Source of the DNA: Bacteroidales bacterium
GTDB taxonomy: Bacteria > Bacteroidota > Bacteroidia > Bacteroidales > P3
Direction: 5' to 3'
Assembly (NCBI GenBank): GCA_900771365.1
Contig: CAAGNU010000301.1
Coordinates: 1-42,649 of the forward strand
Length of the DNA: 42,649 nucleotides
This document shows, piece after piece, positions 17,931 through 27,140 of the stretch; within the stretch, counting starts at the first letter, position 1; each line of letters starts with the position of its first letter. Made by a program: the position numbers and the translations under genes. The notes under the pieces are model-generated. The model was given only the letters and a program-made list of their open reading frames with translations. It was not told where the DNA came from and did not search any database.

Positions 17931-18584
17931 TTAAAGTTCTATCATGCCGTCCTTCATCAAAATCTGACGATCCGATTTCTGTGCGAGGGCGGTGTTGTGG
18001 GTAACGATAACGAAGGTCTGGCGATACTGGTCGCGCAGTTGGAAAAAGAGGTCGTGGAGTTCTTCGGCATGATGGGTGTCGAGATTGCCCGAAGGCTCAT
18101 CGGCAAGGACCACAGCGGGGTGATTAATCAAAGCCCTGGCCACAGCAAAACGCTGCTGCTCGCCGCCCGAAAGCTGTGCGGGCTTATGGCTGGCACGGCT
18201 CTCAACGTTGAGGAACTTCAGCAGGGGCATGGCCTCCGCGACAGCCTCCTCCATACTCCGCCCCCCTATCAAAGCTGGCAGGCACACATTCTCCAAAGCA
18301 GTGAACTCAGGCAGAAGGTTGTGGAACTGAAAGACAAAGCCGATATTGCGGTTGCGGAAATGAGCCAAAGACTTCTCGTCCAACGTGGTGATGTCCACAT
18401 CATTGTAGAAGATGTGGCCGCTATCGGGGCGGTCCAGCGTGCCAAGAATCTGCAACAGCGTGGTCTTTCCAGCACCCGAAGCGCCCACCACGCTCACCAC
18501 CTCGGCCTCTCTGATAGCCAAGTTGATATCGCGCAGCACATGGAGGTTGCCGTATGACTTATTGAGGTTCTCTATTCTTATCAT
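17931..18584 (-). CDS. lolD: LolD-like ABC transporter ATP-binding protein
   Basis: This 217-residue single ATPase domain belongs to the LolD/MacB/FtsE group. Walker A GASGAGKT is at 34-41, the Q-loop FVFQFHNLLPEFTALENV at about 83-100, the signature LSGGEQQR at 138-145, Walker B VVLADEPSGNLD at 158-169 and the H-loop VTHN near 195. LolD powers release of lipoproteins from the inner membrane to LolA. In Bacteroidetes the matching LolCE permease is often encoded elsewhere, and none is adjacent here. The symbol is assigned from similarity of the motifs only; a MacB-type or other efflux ATPase is the alternative. Confidence 0.78.
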   Translation of the reverse strand: MIRIENLNKSYGNLHVLRDINLAIREAEVVSVVGASGAGKTTLLQILGTLDRPDSGHIFYNDVDITTLDEKSLAHFRNRNIGFVFQFHNLLPEFTALENVCLPALIGGRSMEEAVAEAMPLLKFLNVESRASHKPAQLSGGEQQRFAVARALINHPAVVLADEPSGNLDTHHAEELHDLFFQLRDQYRQTFVIVTHNTALAQKSDRQILMKDGMIEL

Positions 18585-18660
18585 ATATCACATATTAGTT
18601 GTCGGATTGGGGGAGAAGAGCTATTGCGCCCCGACACCTTCAATCCTCGGTCTAAATCAT

Positions 18661-19896
18661 TCACACCTCCTTGCCGTTCAGGAAAGCCTTGTAGACCTTG
18701 TTCTCGCCGTAGGCGTAAGGCAGGAACTCGTAGGTCGGAATCTTGGTTGTGAGGTAGAAGTTGGCTTTCTTGCCCACGGCAATAGAGCCCAGCATGTCGC
18801 TCACGCCCATAGCATAGCCGCTGTTGATGGTCGTGGCGTTGATGGCCTCTTCGGGGAGCATACGGTAATTCACGCAAGCGAAAGAGAGGATGAGCTGCAT
18901 ATTACCCGAAGGGGAGGAACCCGGGTTGTAGTCCGAGGCCATGGCGACAGGCAAGCCCGCCTCCATCATCTTGCGCACGGGGGCGTGCTGCATGTTGAGG
19001 AAGAAGGCTGCGCCTGGCAGAACTGTGGGCATCGTGTTGGAGCCGAGGAGGCATTTGATTTCCTCATCGCCCGTGTACTCAAGGTGGTCGCACGATAGGG
19101 CATCATACTTCACAGCACACTGTATGCCGCCCGAGCAAGCCATCTCGTTGGCGTGAATTTTGGGACGCATACCGTATTTGGCGCCAGCCTCAAGCATACG
19201 CTCCGTGTCCTCCACAGTGAAGAATCCTGCGTCACAGAACACGTCGATAAAGTCGGCGAGGCCCTCGTCGGCAGCCTGGGGAATCATCTTCTCGATAACG
19301 AGGTCGACAAACTTCTCCTGACGTCCGCGATATTCCATGGGAATGCCGTGAGCACCGAGCAGGGTGGCGCGGATGGTGAGGGGGCTGTTCTCTCGGAGAC
19401 GGCGGATGACGCGGAGCATCTTCAACTCAGCCTCGGGGGTCATGCCGTAGCCCGACTTGATTTCCACAGCTCCTGTGCCGAAGCCGATAATCTGCTCCAG
19501 GCGGGCCATAGCGTCCTCATAGAGCTGTTCTTCGGAAGCCTCCTGCACACGCTTGGCGCTGTTGAGGATGCCTCCGCCACGCTTGGCGATTTCATCGTAT
19601 GAGAGGCCGCGGATTTTGTCGATATACTCAATCTCGCGGCTGCCTGCGTAGACGAGGTGGGTGTGAGAGTCGCAGAACGAGGGCAGCAACATGCGGCCTG
19701 TAGCGTCCACCTCCTTGTCAAAAGTCTGCTCCTTCAGCTCCGACATGGGGCCGAAAGCGGCAATTTTGTCGTCCTCAACGATGAGGTAGGCGTTCTCAAT
19801 ATGGTCGATGTGGGCCATATCGGCGCCACAAACTTTCAAGCGGGGATCCTTCTCAACCTGAAGAAGGGATTTGATATTTTTCACTAAAGTCTTCAT
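18661..19896 (-). CDS. hutI: Imidazolonepropionase HutI
   Basis: HutI hydrolyses 4-imidazolone-5-propanoate to N-formimino-L-glutamate, the third step of histidine breakdown. With the ATG at 19896 the protein has 411 residues, which matches the family. An upstream in-frame ATG at 19971 would add 25 residues without family resemblance. Metal-binding HTH (78-80) sits in PSFCDSHTHLVYAGSRE. KSGYGMTPEAELKMLR, HANEMACSGG, CDHLEYT and the DYNPGSSPS metal-ligand region are all present. The other hut genes (hutH, hutU, ftcD) are not in the window. It lies between ruvB and the LolD-like gene on the same strand. Confidence 0.93.
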   Translation of the reverse strand: MKTLVKNIKSLLQVEKDPRLKVCGADMAHIDHIENAYLIVEDDKIAAFGPMSELKEQTFDKEVDATGRMLLPSFCDSHTHLVYAGSREIEYIDKIRGLSYDEIAKRGGGILNSAKRVQEASEEQLYEDAMARLEQIIGFGTGAVEIKSGYGMTPEAELKMLRVIRRLRENSPLTIRATLLGAHGIPMEYRGRQEKFVDLVIEKMIPQAADEGLADFIDVFCDAGFFTVEDTERMLEAGAKYGMRPKIHANEMACSGGIQCAVKYDALSCDHLEYTGDEEIKCLLGSNTMPTVLPGAAFFLNMQHAPVRKMMEAGLPVAMASDYNPGSSPSGNMQLILSFACVNYRMLPEEAINATTINSGYAMGVSDMLGSIAVGKKANFYLTTKIPTYEFLPYAYGENKVYKAFLNGKEV

Positions 19897-19989
19897 TCTA
19901 TTGCAATTATTGTTTATATACTGTGTCAAATTAGTCTTGCAGATTTGCATACATGCCTTCCGAGCCACCAATCTTCTAATCCTTTTGAG

Positions 19990-21012
19990 CTAGAAGAGCT
20001 CGGCTTGGTCGGCTTGTTTAAACTTGCCCAGATGCTGATAGGCCAGCATCGTCGCCTCGCGACCACGGGGAGTGCGCTGGATGTAGCCTTCCTGGATGAG
20101 GTAGGGCTCGTAGACCTCCTCCACGGTGCCGGCATCCTCGCCCACAGCCGTGGCGATATTGTTAATGCCCACGGGACCTCCCTTGAACTTGTCGATAATG
20201 GTGCTGAGGATGCGGAGGTCCATCTCATCGAGGCCGTTGCTGTCCACGTTGAGGGCTTTGAGGGCATAACGGGCGATATCAAGCGTGATGGTTCCGTCGC
20301 CCTTCACCTGGGCAAAATCGCGGACGCGCCTCAAGAGGAGGTTGGCAATACGGGGGGTGCCGCGACTCCTGCGTGCTATTTCAAAGGCCGACTCTGACGT
20401 AATCTTCACCTGCAGCAGTCCCGCAGAGCGGTTGACGATGCTGGCGAGGGTCTCGGCATCATAGTACTGCAAACGGCAGTTGATGCCGAATCGGGCACGC
20501 AGCGGGGCTGTGAGCATACCGCTCCTCGTGGTGGCACCAATCAGCGTGAAAGGCTTGAGGTTGAGCTGCACGCTACGCGCAGCTGGTCCTGATTCTATCA
20601 GAATGTCAATCTTATAGTCCTCCATGGCAGAATAGAGATATTCCTCCACCACGGGCGAGAGGCGGTGGATCTCATCAATAAAAAGCACATCGTTAGCATC
20701 CAGCGAGGTGAGCATCCCGGCGAGGTCGCCAGGCTTGTCCAGCACGGGGCCCGAGGTCATCTTGATGTTCACGCCCAGTTCGTTGGCGATGATATAGGAG
20801 AGCGTGGTCTTACCCAATCCTGGAGGGCCGTGCAGCAGCACGTGGTCGAGGGGTTCGCCACGCTGTTTGGCCGCGCCCACAAAGATGCGGAGGTTGTCCA
20901 GCACCTGCTGCTGCCCAGCAAAGCTTTCAAAGCCCTTGGGTCTCAGCGCGCGTTCCACCTCGCGTTCTTGATTGGACTGGCTGCGGCCAGTAGCATCTAA
21001 ATTATTGTTCAT
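19990..21012 (-). CDS. ruvB: Holliday junction branch-migration helicase RuvB
   Basis: RuvB is the hexameric AAA+ motor that drives branch migration together with RuvA. The preferred start is the ATG at 21012, giving 340 residues, the usual length; an ATG 16 codons upstream (21060) is less likely. Visible motifs are LRPKGFESFAGQQQV, Walker A GPPGLGKT (62-69), Walker B FIDEIHR (111-117), sensor 1 GATTRSG (159-165), and the arginine-finger region RSRGTPRIANLLLRRVRDFA. The C-terminal winged helix carries GPVGINNIA and EPYLIQEGYIQRTPRGR. ruvA and ruvC are not in the window. Confidence 0.96.
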   Translation of the reverse strand: MNNNLDATGRSQSNQEREVERALRPKGFESFAGQQQVLDNLRIFVGAAKQRGEPLDHVLLHGPPGLGKTTLSYIIANELGVNIKMTSGPVLDKPGDLAGMLTSLDANDVLFIDEIHRLSPVVEEYLYSAMEDYKIDILIESGPAARSVQLNLKPFTLIGATTRSGMLTAPLRARFGINCRLQYYDAETLASIVNRSAGLLQVKITSESAFEIARRSRGTPRIANLLLRRVRDFAQVKGDGTITLDIARYALKALNVDSNGLDEMDLRILSTIIDKFKGGPVGINNIATAVGEDAGTVEEVYEPYLIQEGYIQRTPRGREATMLAYQHLGKFKQADQAELF

Positions 21013-21604
21013 CAGCGGTTCGTATTCTTTGTGAGATGCGGCAGGACTGCATTTTCTCATTTACAGCCATGCACATTTCAACTAAAACATCATATAATAA
21101 CGCGAAATGTATAAATATATTGTTTTATTCTCAATAAATATTCTCCTGCCCATGTTTTGTCCTCGTCAGAAGCCGCAAACCACCAAAGTCAAGGCAGTAC
21201 GAAGACTCTAGGCCATGAATGCAGGGTCTTGCAAGGTAGGCCTTTCGGACTCTTTAGCCGACAGGCGGGCTCCTTCTCTCATCAAAAGACATGCCAAACT
21301 GGCTCTGGACAGCATGTCCTGTCAAATTGTCAGCCTAGAGGTCTTACCCAACCCTCGCAGAAGCCTTTCCGAGGCTCCGCTTTTCCTCCACTTAGCGAGC
21401 GAAGGTGGAGCGAAGCTACAGCGAAGGTTGGGCGGAGAAAGGATGAGCCATGAATTGAGCCTTCCGGGCATGACAATTTGTCAGTATGGGATGGCCTGGC
21501 ATGGTTTTTGCAACTTTATATTTTAGCAGCAAGAAAACTTTTTTTCGCATCTGCAAAATAAAACTGCAATATATACGTTAAACCATAATAAAAAAAATAT
21601 AGCC
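21013..21604. other. Gene-free region with a nested fold-back structure
   Basis: No gene is supported between ruvB and the universal stress gene, which are divergently transcribed. The part from 21347 to 21432 folds back on itself. CCCAACCCTCGC (21347-21358) pairs with GCGAAGGTTGGG (21421-21432) with one mismatch, and CTCCAC pairs with GTGGAG (21386-21391, 21405-21410) inside it. The inner word GCGAAGCTACAGCGAAGG also occurs, as GCGAAGCTACAGCGG, in the fold-back repeat at 28201-28320. No clear TAnnTTTG promoter was found for either flanking gene. Confidence 0.55.
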
Positions 21605-22441
21605 ATGAGATCAATCATCGTCGGTACAGACTTTTCAGAAGGGTCGTATGTCGCTCTAGAACTGGCAATTGACATTGCCAACAAGATTAACTGCAACGTT
21701 TCCGTTATATGGGTTAAACGCGAAAAGATCCTCATGAGCGAAGAGGAGGTACAGAACATGACCCAGGTGGCCGAGAAAAAGCTGACAGCCTTGTGCGAAA
21801 AATTCAGCCCGAAAATGAAACGCGGGAAAATCGAGTGGGAGATCTGCACAGGTAAAGTGGCCGCAGCCATCGCACGCCAGGCCCGCCACCACAATGCGCC
21901 CCTCGTTGTTATCGGCACTAATGGCGCATCGGGCTTTGAGAAATACTGGATGGGCAGCACTGCCGTGCGCATCGTCCAAGAGTCGCCCGTGCCAGTCATC
22001 ACTATCCGCCAGGGTTTCGACTTCCACAAAGACCTTGAGCGCATCGTGGTGCCGCTCCGCGTCAACCTCAACTCGCGCCAGAAGGTGTCGCCCGCTGCGG
22101 CTATCGCCAAAATGTTCAACTCCGAGGTTCACATCCTCGGCCTCATCGACGACCCCAGCCAGGCCTCCTCGCTGCGCACCTATATCACCCAGACTGCTGA
22201 GCATCTCAAGCAGGAAGGCATCAGGTATACCGCCACGGTGAAGAAATACAGCAACTACAGCGACGCCGTACTCTCCTACGCCGAGAGCATCAAGGCCGAC
22301 CTCGTGGTCATCAACACCGAGCAGGACCGCTTCTTCGCGCAGCTCTTCCTCGGCACCAACGCGCAGCAGATTGTCCACAACGCACAGCTCCCGGTGATGT
22401 GCGTACACCCCGCCGACATCTTCTACCTTTCTAAGTCATGA
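21605..22441 (+). CDS. Universal stress protein with two UspA domains
   Basis: This 278-residue protein has two UspA-like domains (about 1-137 and 145-275). The first starts MRSIIVGTDFSEGS and carries the complete ATP-binding pattern G-2x-G-9x-GS between G104 and S118. The second domain (IVVPLRVNLNS onward) lacks a clean copy of that motif, so probably only one half binds nucleotide. Such proteins are cytosolic stress or dormancy factors. The stop codon overlaps the start of the next gene by four bases (ATGA at 22438), so translation of the two is probably coupled. Confidence 0.9.
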   Translation: MRSIIVGTDFSEGSYVALELAIDIANKINCNVSVIWVKREKILMSEEEVQNMTQVAEKKLTALCEKFSPKMKRGKIEWEICTGKVAAAIARQARHHNAPLVVIGTNGASGFEKYWMGSTAVRIVQESPVPVITIRQGFDFHKDLERIVVPLRVNLNSRQKVSPAAAIAKMFNSEVHILGLIDDPSQASSLRTYITQTAEHLKQEGIRYTATVKKYSNYSDAVLSYAESIKADLVVINTEQDRFFAQLFLGTNAQQIVHNAQLPVMCVHPADIFYLSKS

Positions 22442-24297
22442 GAAAAATCATCATCGTTGGAGCCGGAGCAGCCGGCATGATGGCGGCCGTGGCGGCCGCC
22501 GAGACAGGCGCCGAAGTGGTGCTCGTTGAGAAGATGGACCAACCCGGACGCAAGCTCCGCATCACGGGCAAGGGACGCTGCAACCTCACCAACACCGCGC
22601 CGCTCAAGGACTTTATCACCCATATCGGGCCCGACGGACGTTGGATGCGCAACTGCTTTGCACAGATGTTCAACACCCAGCTCATGGACTTCTTCGAGCA
22701 GCGCAATGTGCCCCTCGTGGAGGAACGCGGCAACCGCGTATTCCCCAAGAGCGGCAAGTCGCTCGACATCTTCTTGGCCCTCATCAACGACCTCGAACGC
22801 CGACCAAACGTCGACATCCGCAAGAACTGCGCCGTCAAAAGCCTCACCGAGGACCGCCACGGCGTGCGCCTCCAGGACGGCACCACCCTCCGCGGCGATG
22901 CGCTCATCATCGCCACAGGAGGTCTCTCCTACCCCACCACGGGCTCCACAGGCATCGGCTACCGCCTAGCCGAAGAGGCTGGCCACACGGTGGTCTCCCA
23001 AGTCCCCTCACTGGTTTCCCTCTCCTGCGAAGAGGAAATTCCGCAGGACCTCGTGGGTTTTGTACTGAAGAACGTCGGACTCACCATCACATTGCCCAAC
23101 GGCAAAAAGCTCCACGAAGGCTTCGGCGAGATGACCTTCACGCCTCACGGCATCGATGGGCCTATCGTGCTCTCTGCCAGCCGACAGGTGAGCCGTATGC
23201 TGCATGACGGAGAAAAACTTGTGGCCCATATCGACCTCAAACCAGCCCTTTCGGTTGAGACCCTCGACCACCGTCTCGTCAGCGACCTCAACAACAACGG
23301 AACCCGCATCTTCAACGATGCCCTCCGCCTCTGGCTGCCCGCTGAGCTTATCCAACTGGCACTCAAAAGGCTGCATATCGAATACTATAAACGCCTGCAC
23401 CAAATCAACGCGGCTGAACGCAAGCGCTTGCTCCTGTTCCTCAAGGACGTGACATTCACCCTCACGGGGACGGGCGACTACAACACAGCCGTGGTCACCC
23501 AGGGAGGCGTCTGCACCAAGGAGGTCAATCCTAAGACCATGGAATCGAAACTCGTGCCGGGGCTCTATTTCGCAGGTGAAGTGCTTGACTTGGATGCCGA
23601 CACGGGCGGATTCAACCTCCAGATAGCCTTCTCTACGGGCTATGCCGCAGGCCGAGCAGCCGCAAAAGAGGTGGCAGATGCCTCCGAAACGATGTCAGCC
23701 TCAACTTCCAACACACACGCATCTCAAGACTACACAGCACGCCACATGGAGCTGAAAAAGATAACGTCAAGCCACGACCCTATACTCTCACAAGTGCCGC
23801 ATCTCTACGAGACCGCCTTCCCCAAAGATGAGAGAACCGAAACCGCACGCCTCCTTGAGATGGTCGAAGACTGCCCAGAAATGACCTTCAACGCCATCAT
23901 GGATGGCGCGGAGTTCTGCGGCATGGCTGTGATATGGGAGCTGGGCATCTGCCGCTACCTACTTTACCTCGCCACCGTGGAAGAAAGACGCAACCAAGGC
24001 CTCGGCGCAGCCACACTCGAATGCCTCAAAGCCCAGTCGCCACTCCCCATAATCGGAGAGGTCGAGCTGCCGACAGACTCCATCAAGGCCCGCCGCATCG
24101 CTTTCTACCAGCGTAACGGCTTCCATATCGAAAGCGACAATCCGACAATCCTTAACGCCGCCCACAGCCACGACACCTGCGTGCTACAGCTCATCTCCAC
24201 CCACCACCTCAAAGACCTCGACGCGTGCCAACAGCGGGTTGTGGACATCGTCTACGCAGGCCTTCACCCCTCTGAGCCGCAACAACAAGAACTCTAA
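22438..24297 (+). CDS. HI0933/YhiN-type FAD oxidoreductase fused to a GNAT acetyltransferase
   Basis: Residues 1 to about 410 are a complete HI0933-type flavoprotein. The dinucleotide fold GAGAAG is at 8-13 in IIIVGAGAAGMMAA. GRKLRITGKGRCNLTN (37-52), IATGGLSYPTTGSTG and the C-terminal FAD motif YFAGEVLDLDADTGGFNLQ are present. A Ser/Thr-rich linker (about 415-436) leads to a GNAT domain starting near M437 (23746), with an acetyl-CoA loop RRNQGLGAA at about 516-524 and a closing FYQRNGFH. Neither half is truncated. Substrates of both halves are unknown; the flavoprotein family is common but its reaction is not settled. The frame is continuous with no internal stop. It overlaps the stress protein gene by 4 bases and is 11 bases from the next gene. 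Confidence 0.88.
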   Translation: MRKIIIVGAGAAGMMAAVAAAETGAEVVLVEKMDQPGRKLRITGKGRCNLTNTAPLKDFITHIGPDGRWMRNCFAQMFNTQLMDFFEQRNVPLVEERGNRVFPKSGKSLDIFLALINDLERRPNVDIRKNCAVKSLTEDRHGVRLQDGTTLRGDALIIATGGLSYPTTGSTGIGYRLAEEAGHTVVSQVPSLVSLSCEEEIPQDLVGFVLKNVGLTITLPNGKKLHEGFGEMTFTPHGIDGPIVLSASRQVSRMLHDGEKLVAHIDLKPALSVETLDHRLVSDLNNNGTRIFNDALRLWLPAELIQLALKRLHIEYYKRLHQINAAERKRLLLFLKDVTFTLTGTGDYNTAVVTQGGVCTKEVNPKTMESKLVPGLYFAGEVLDLDADTGGFNLQIAFSTGYAAGRAAAKEVADASETMSASTSNTHASQDYTARHMELKKITSSHDPILSQVPHLYETAFPKDERTETARLLEMVEDCPEMTFNAIMDGAEFCGMAVIWELGICRYLLYLATVEERRNQGLGAATLECLKAQSPLPIIGEVELPTDSIKARRIAFYQRNGFHIESDNPTILNAAHSHDTCVLQLISTHHLKDLDACQQRVVDIVYAGLHPSEPQQQEL

Positions 24298-24308
24298 ACA
24301 TTACCGCC

Positions 24309-24890
24309 ATGCGAAATCCTATCACATCATCCCTGCTCAAAAAAGCCGCCATGCTATGCCTCACAGCCTTAGCCTTAAACGTCTCGGCACAAAGCATCCG
24401 CCACTACGAGACACAGGTAAACGATTTCAAACTTCTCCGCGCAGCCTCTCTGGCAAAATACACCCAGCAAATCGACCAGCAATATAACCTCCACACGCCT
24501 TATAACGAGGATTTCATCTTCGTCAATAAAGACCGCACAGCACACCTACGCCTCATCCACCACCCAGGTGATGGGAAATACCAAATGGCAGGCTTTGAGG
24601 TGCGCAAAGGAATGCCTGATGCCGACGAGAGCTACTACAGCACACTGAGCGACAAGACCTTCATCACCAACAACGGCACCATGCTGGGACTCAGCGAACA
24701 GGATATTATCAATATCCAGGGAAAGCCTCAAGAAATCATCCAGGAGGGCGACTACAAAGTATTCTACTACGCTGAAACGGAGGCCAAATCCGGCTTCCTA
24801 CAACAGTATAATGAAGCCGAATACGTTATCGAATATTGGTTCCTAAACGGCACACTCACACGCTTCAATTTCGGCTTCATCTACCCATAA
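24309..24890 (+). CDS. Small exported protein of unknown function
   Basis: This 193-residue protein has a likely type I signal peptide: basic start, hydrophobic LCLTALALN, predicted cut after VSA (27) before Q28. The mature part is mixed alpha/beta without membrane segments and ends in a beta-rich YVIEYWFLNGTLTRFNFGF tail. The only cysteine in the signal is not in a lipobox. I do not recognise the family. It begins 11 bases after the FAD-GNAT gene and is the last gene of that operon, facing the convergent ABC-F gene. Confidence 0.75.
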   Translation: MRNPITSSLLKKAAMLCLTALALNVSAQSIRHYETQVNDFKLLRAASLAKYTQQIDQQYNLHTPYNEDFIFVNKDRTAHLRLIHHPGDGKYQMAGFEVRKGMPDADESYYSTLSDKTFITNNGTMLGLSEQDIINIQGKPQEIIQEGDYKVFYYAETEAKSGFLQQYNEAEYVIEYWFLNGTLTRFNFGFIYP

Positions 24891-24989
24891 CTTCACAATT
24901 ACCGCTTCCTTCCTTTTCCGACACAAACAGCCACGGCTCGACCACTCATAAGGTACAAGCCGCCAAAAGCCTATTTAACCAGCCAGACA

Positions 24990-26909
24990 CTAACTGTTCT
25001 GGAACTCATCCACGGCGATAGTCGCCATTTCCCAAGCCTCCATACGCTCGTCCAATTGGTCTTTGAGCGACTGATACTGGGCATAAAAATCGGCATCCTG
25101 TGCGGAGCCCGAAGCTAAGACGGCCTCTTTCTCTGCAATTTGAGACTCCAAAGACTCTATCTCTTTCTCTATCTTCTCTACAGCATTGCGGAGCTTGCGA
25201 AGCTCGCGCTCACGGTCCTTGCTCTGCTCGTAGGCTTGGCGTCCCTCTTTCTGGTTCTTTGTCTCAGCAGCCGTCACGCGGGGTGCGGAGGCCTCTAATG
25301 TGGCCTTTCTCTGCTCAAGGAACTCGAAGATATCGCCTTTGAACTCATGTACGGCACCATCGCGGAACTCATAGAGCATATCGGTGAGTCCCTGAAGGAA
25401 GTCTCGGTCGTGCGAGACCACCACGAGGGTGCCTGTATACTGGAGCAGCGCGTTTTTAAGGATGTCCTTCGAATCCATGTCGAGGTGGTTCGTAGGCTCG
25501 TCGAGGACCAAGAGGTTGGAGGGGGTGAGCAGCAGCTTTGCCAAGGCAAGGCGGGCTTTCTCGCCACCCGAGAGAACCTTGACCTTTTTCTCGCAGTCCT
25601 CGCTATCGAAGAGGAAGCTGCCGAGGATGTTGCGGATCTTGGGGCGGATGTCGCCTGTAGCGATATCGTCGATAGTCTGAAAGACCGTCTTCTCCCCATC
25701 GAGCATGGCGGCCTGGTTCTGGGCATAGTAGCCCACCTGGACCTGCGTGCCGAGGCGAAAAGAACCTGTATAATCCTGTATATCGCCTACGATAATCTTG
25801 GCCAATGTGGACTTACCCTCGCCGTTTCGGCCCACGAAAGCCACCTTGGAGCCCGACGTGAGGAGGAAATCGACATCATCGAAGACCTGTAAATCGCCGT
25901 AGGCCTTACCGAGGTGCTGCGCCTCAATAACAATCTTGCCGCTATGCGGGGCGGGCTGGAAGCGGAAATGGATGCTTTCCGTGCTCACCTCGTCGACTTG
26001 AACCATCTCCATCTTGTCGAGCATCTTGATGCGCGACTGCACCTGCTTGGACTTGGTGGCCTTATAGCGGAAACGCTCGATAAAAGCCTCAATCTGAGCC
26101 ACCTGACGCTGCTGGGCTGTGAGCTGCGCCATCTGAGAGGCACGATGTTCCTGCATCTGAATCACATATTCGGAATAGGAGCACTTATAGTCATAGATGC
26201 GGCCTGCAGTTATCTCAATCGTACGCTTAGTGATATTATCAAGAAAGGTGCGGTCGTGCGAAACGAGGACCACGGCGCCGGGATAGTTGCAGAGAAAGTT
26301 CTCAAGCCACTGTATTGATTCGATATCGAGGTGATTAGTAGGCTCGTCGAGGAGGAGGAAGTCGGGCTGGCGGAGCAGTAGCTTGGCCAGTTCGACACGC
26401 ATCTGCCAGCCTCCGCTAAACTCGGCCACGGGGCGAGCGAAATCGCTGTGGCGGAACCCGAGGCCCAGAAGCACCTTCTCTGTCTGCTCTTGGCGGCTGT
26501 CGGCTCCGAGGAGGGTAATCTGCTCGGTGACCTCATTATGATGGTTGAGGAGGCGGGTGTAAGCATCCGACTCATAATCGGTACGAGAAGCAATCTCGTC
26601 CGTGAGGCGCTGCTGAAGCGCCAGGAGCTCATCAATGCGGCTGAAGGCTGTGAGAGCTTCATCAATCACGGTACGGGAAGTGTCGGGCACCATTTCCTGA
26701 GGGAGGTAGCCCACTGTCTGCCCCGAGGCGATAACCATCGTGCCGGTCTCGGGCTGCTGCCAACCACAGAGGATCTTGAGGAGCGTGGACTTGCCTGCGC
26801 CGTTTTTGCCCACAAGGCCTATACGGTCGTGGTCGGCGATGTTGAAAGTAACATTGTCGAAAAGGTTGGTGCCTGTGAACTGGATGGATAAGTTATTAAT
26901 AGCAAGCAT
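24990..26909 (-). CDS. ABC-F family ATPase (Uup/YdiF-like)
   Basis: This 639-residue soluble protein has two ABC domains in tandem and no membrane segment, as in ribosome-associated ABC-F factors. The first domain has GKNGAGKST (34-42), FSGGWQMR and LLLDEPTNHLD. The second has GRNGEGKST, LSGGEKAR and LVLDEPTNHLD. Between them lies the basic P-site tRNA interaction linker, with KATKSKQVQSRIKMLDKME. The C-terminal 90 residues form a charged coiled coil as in Uup/YdiF. ABC-F proteins act on stalled or antibiotic-bound ribosomes. This copy looks housekeeping rather than a resistance type, but that is inference. Confidence 0.92.
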   Translation of the reverse strand: MLAINNLSIQFTGTNLFDNVTFNIADHDRIGLVGKNGAGKSTLLKILCGWQQPETGTMVIASGQTVGYLPQEMVPDTSRTVIDEALTAFSRIDELLALQQRLTDEIASRTDYESDAYTRLLNHHNEVTEQITLLGADSRQEQTEKVLLGLGFRHSDFARPVAEFSGGWQMRVELAKLLLRQPDFLLLDEPTNHLDIESIQWLENFLCNYPGAVVLVSHDRTFLDNITKRTIEITAGRIYDYKCSYSEYVIQMQEHRASQMAQLTAQQRQVAQIEAFIERFRYKATKSKQVQSRIKMLDKMEMVQVDEVSTESIHFRFQPAPHSGKIVIEAQHLGKAYGDLQVFDDVDFLLTSGSKVAFVGRNGEGKSTLAKIIVGDIQDYTGSFRLGTQVQVGYYAQNQAAMLDGEKTVFQTIDDIATGDIRPKIRNILGSFLFDSEDCEKKVKVLSGGEKARLALAKLLLTPSNLLVLDEPTNHLDMDSKDILKNALLQYTGTLVVVSHDRDFLQGLTDMLYEFRDGAVHEFKGDIFEFLEQRKATLEASAPRVTAAETKNQKEGRQAYEQSKDRERELRKLRNAVEKIEKEIESLESQIAEKEAVLASGSAQDADFYAQYQSLKDQLDERMEAWEMATIAVDEFQNS

Positions 26910-26927
26910 ACGAGCGGAAGTATGAAA

Positions 26928-27026
26928 ATTGAGAATTGACTGGGAGCCGTTCCTTTTGAATCGAGAATTGAGAATTGGGCGGGAGCCGTCTTTGAATTGA
27001 GAATTGAGAGCTGGCTGCTGCCGTCG
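26928..27026. repeat. Three imperfect tandem copies around TTGAGAATTG...GCCGT
   Basis: The word TTGAGAATTG followed by a GC-rich stretch ending in GCCGT occurs three times (near 26930, 26969 and 26998). The spacing is irregular, about 29-39 bases. Further AATTCAC words follow to 27075. It lies in the gap between tonB and the ABC-F gene, both leftward, and codes for nothing recognisable. Confidence 0.6.
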
Positions 27027-27083
27027 TCTATCTGGTCACGGCTCACAATTCACATTTCGCCATTCACAATTCACTATAATGAA

Positions 27084-27122
27084 TAAAAAGGGCTGCCGAT
27101 TTGATGGAAATGGGCAGCCCTT
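27084..27122 (-). terminator. Terminator after tonB
   Basis: AAGGGCTGCC (27088-27097) pairs perfectly with GGCAGCCCTT (27113-27122) around a 15-base loop. On the minus strand it is followed by TTTTTATTC. It lies about 20 bases after the tonB stop. Confidence 0.82.
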
Positions 27123-27140
27123 GCAATCAACCGCAAGCTA

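Noticed and set aside
19897..19971. N-terminal extension of HutI from the ATG at 19971
   Set aside because: The extra 25 residues have no family resemblance, and the ATG at 19896 gives the normal length and N-terminus.
21013..21060. N-terminal extension of RuvB from the ATG at 21060
   Set aside because: The ATG at 21012 gives the usual 340-residue protein; the 16 additional residues are atypical.
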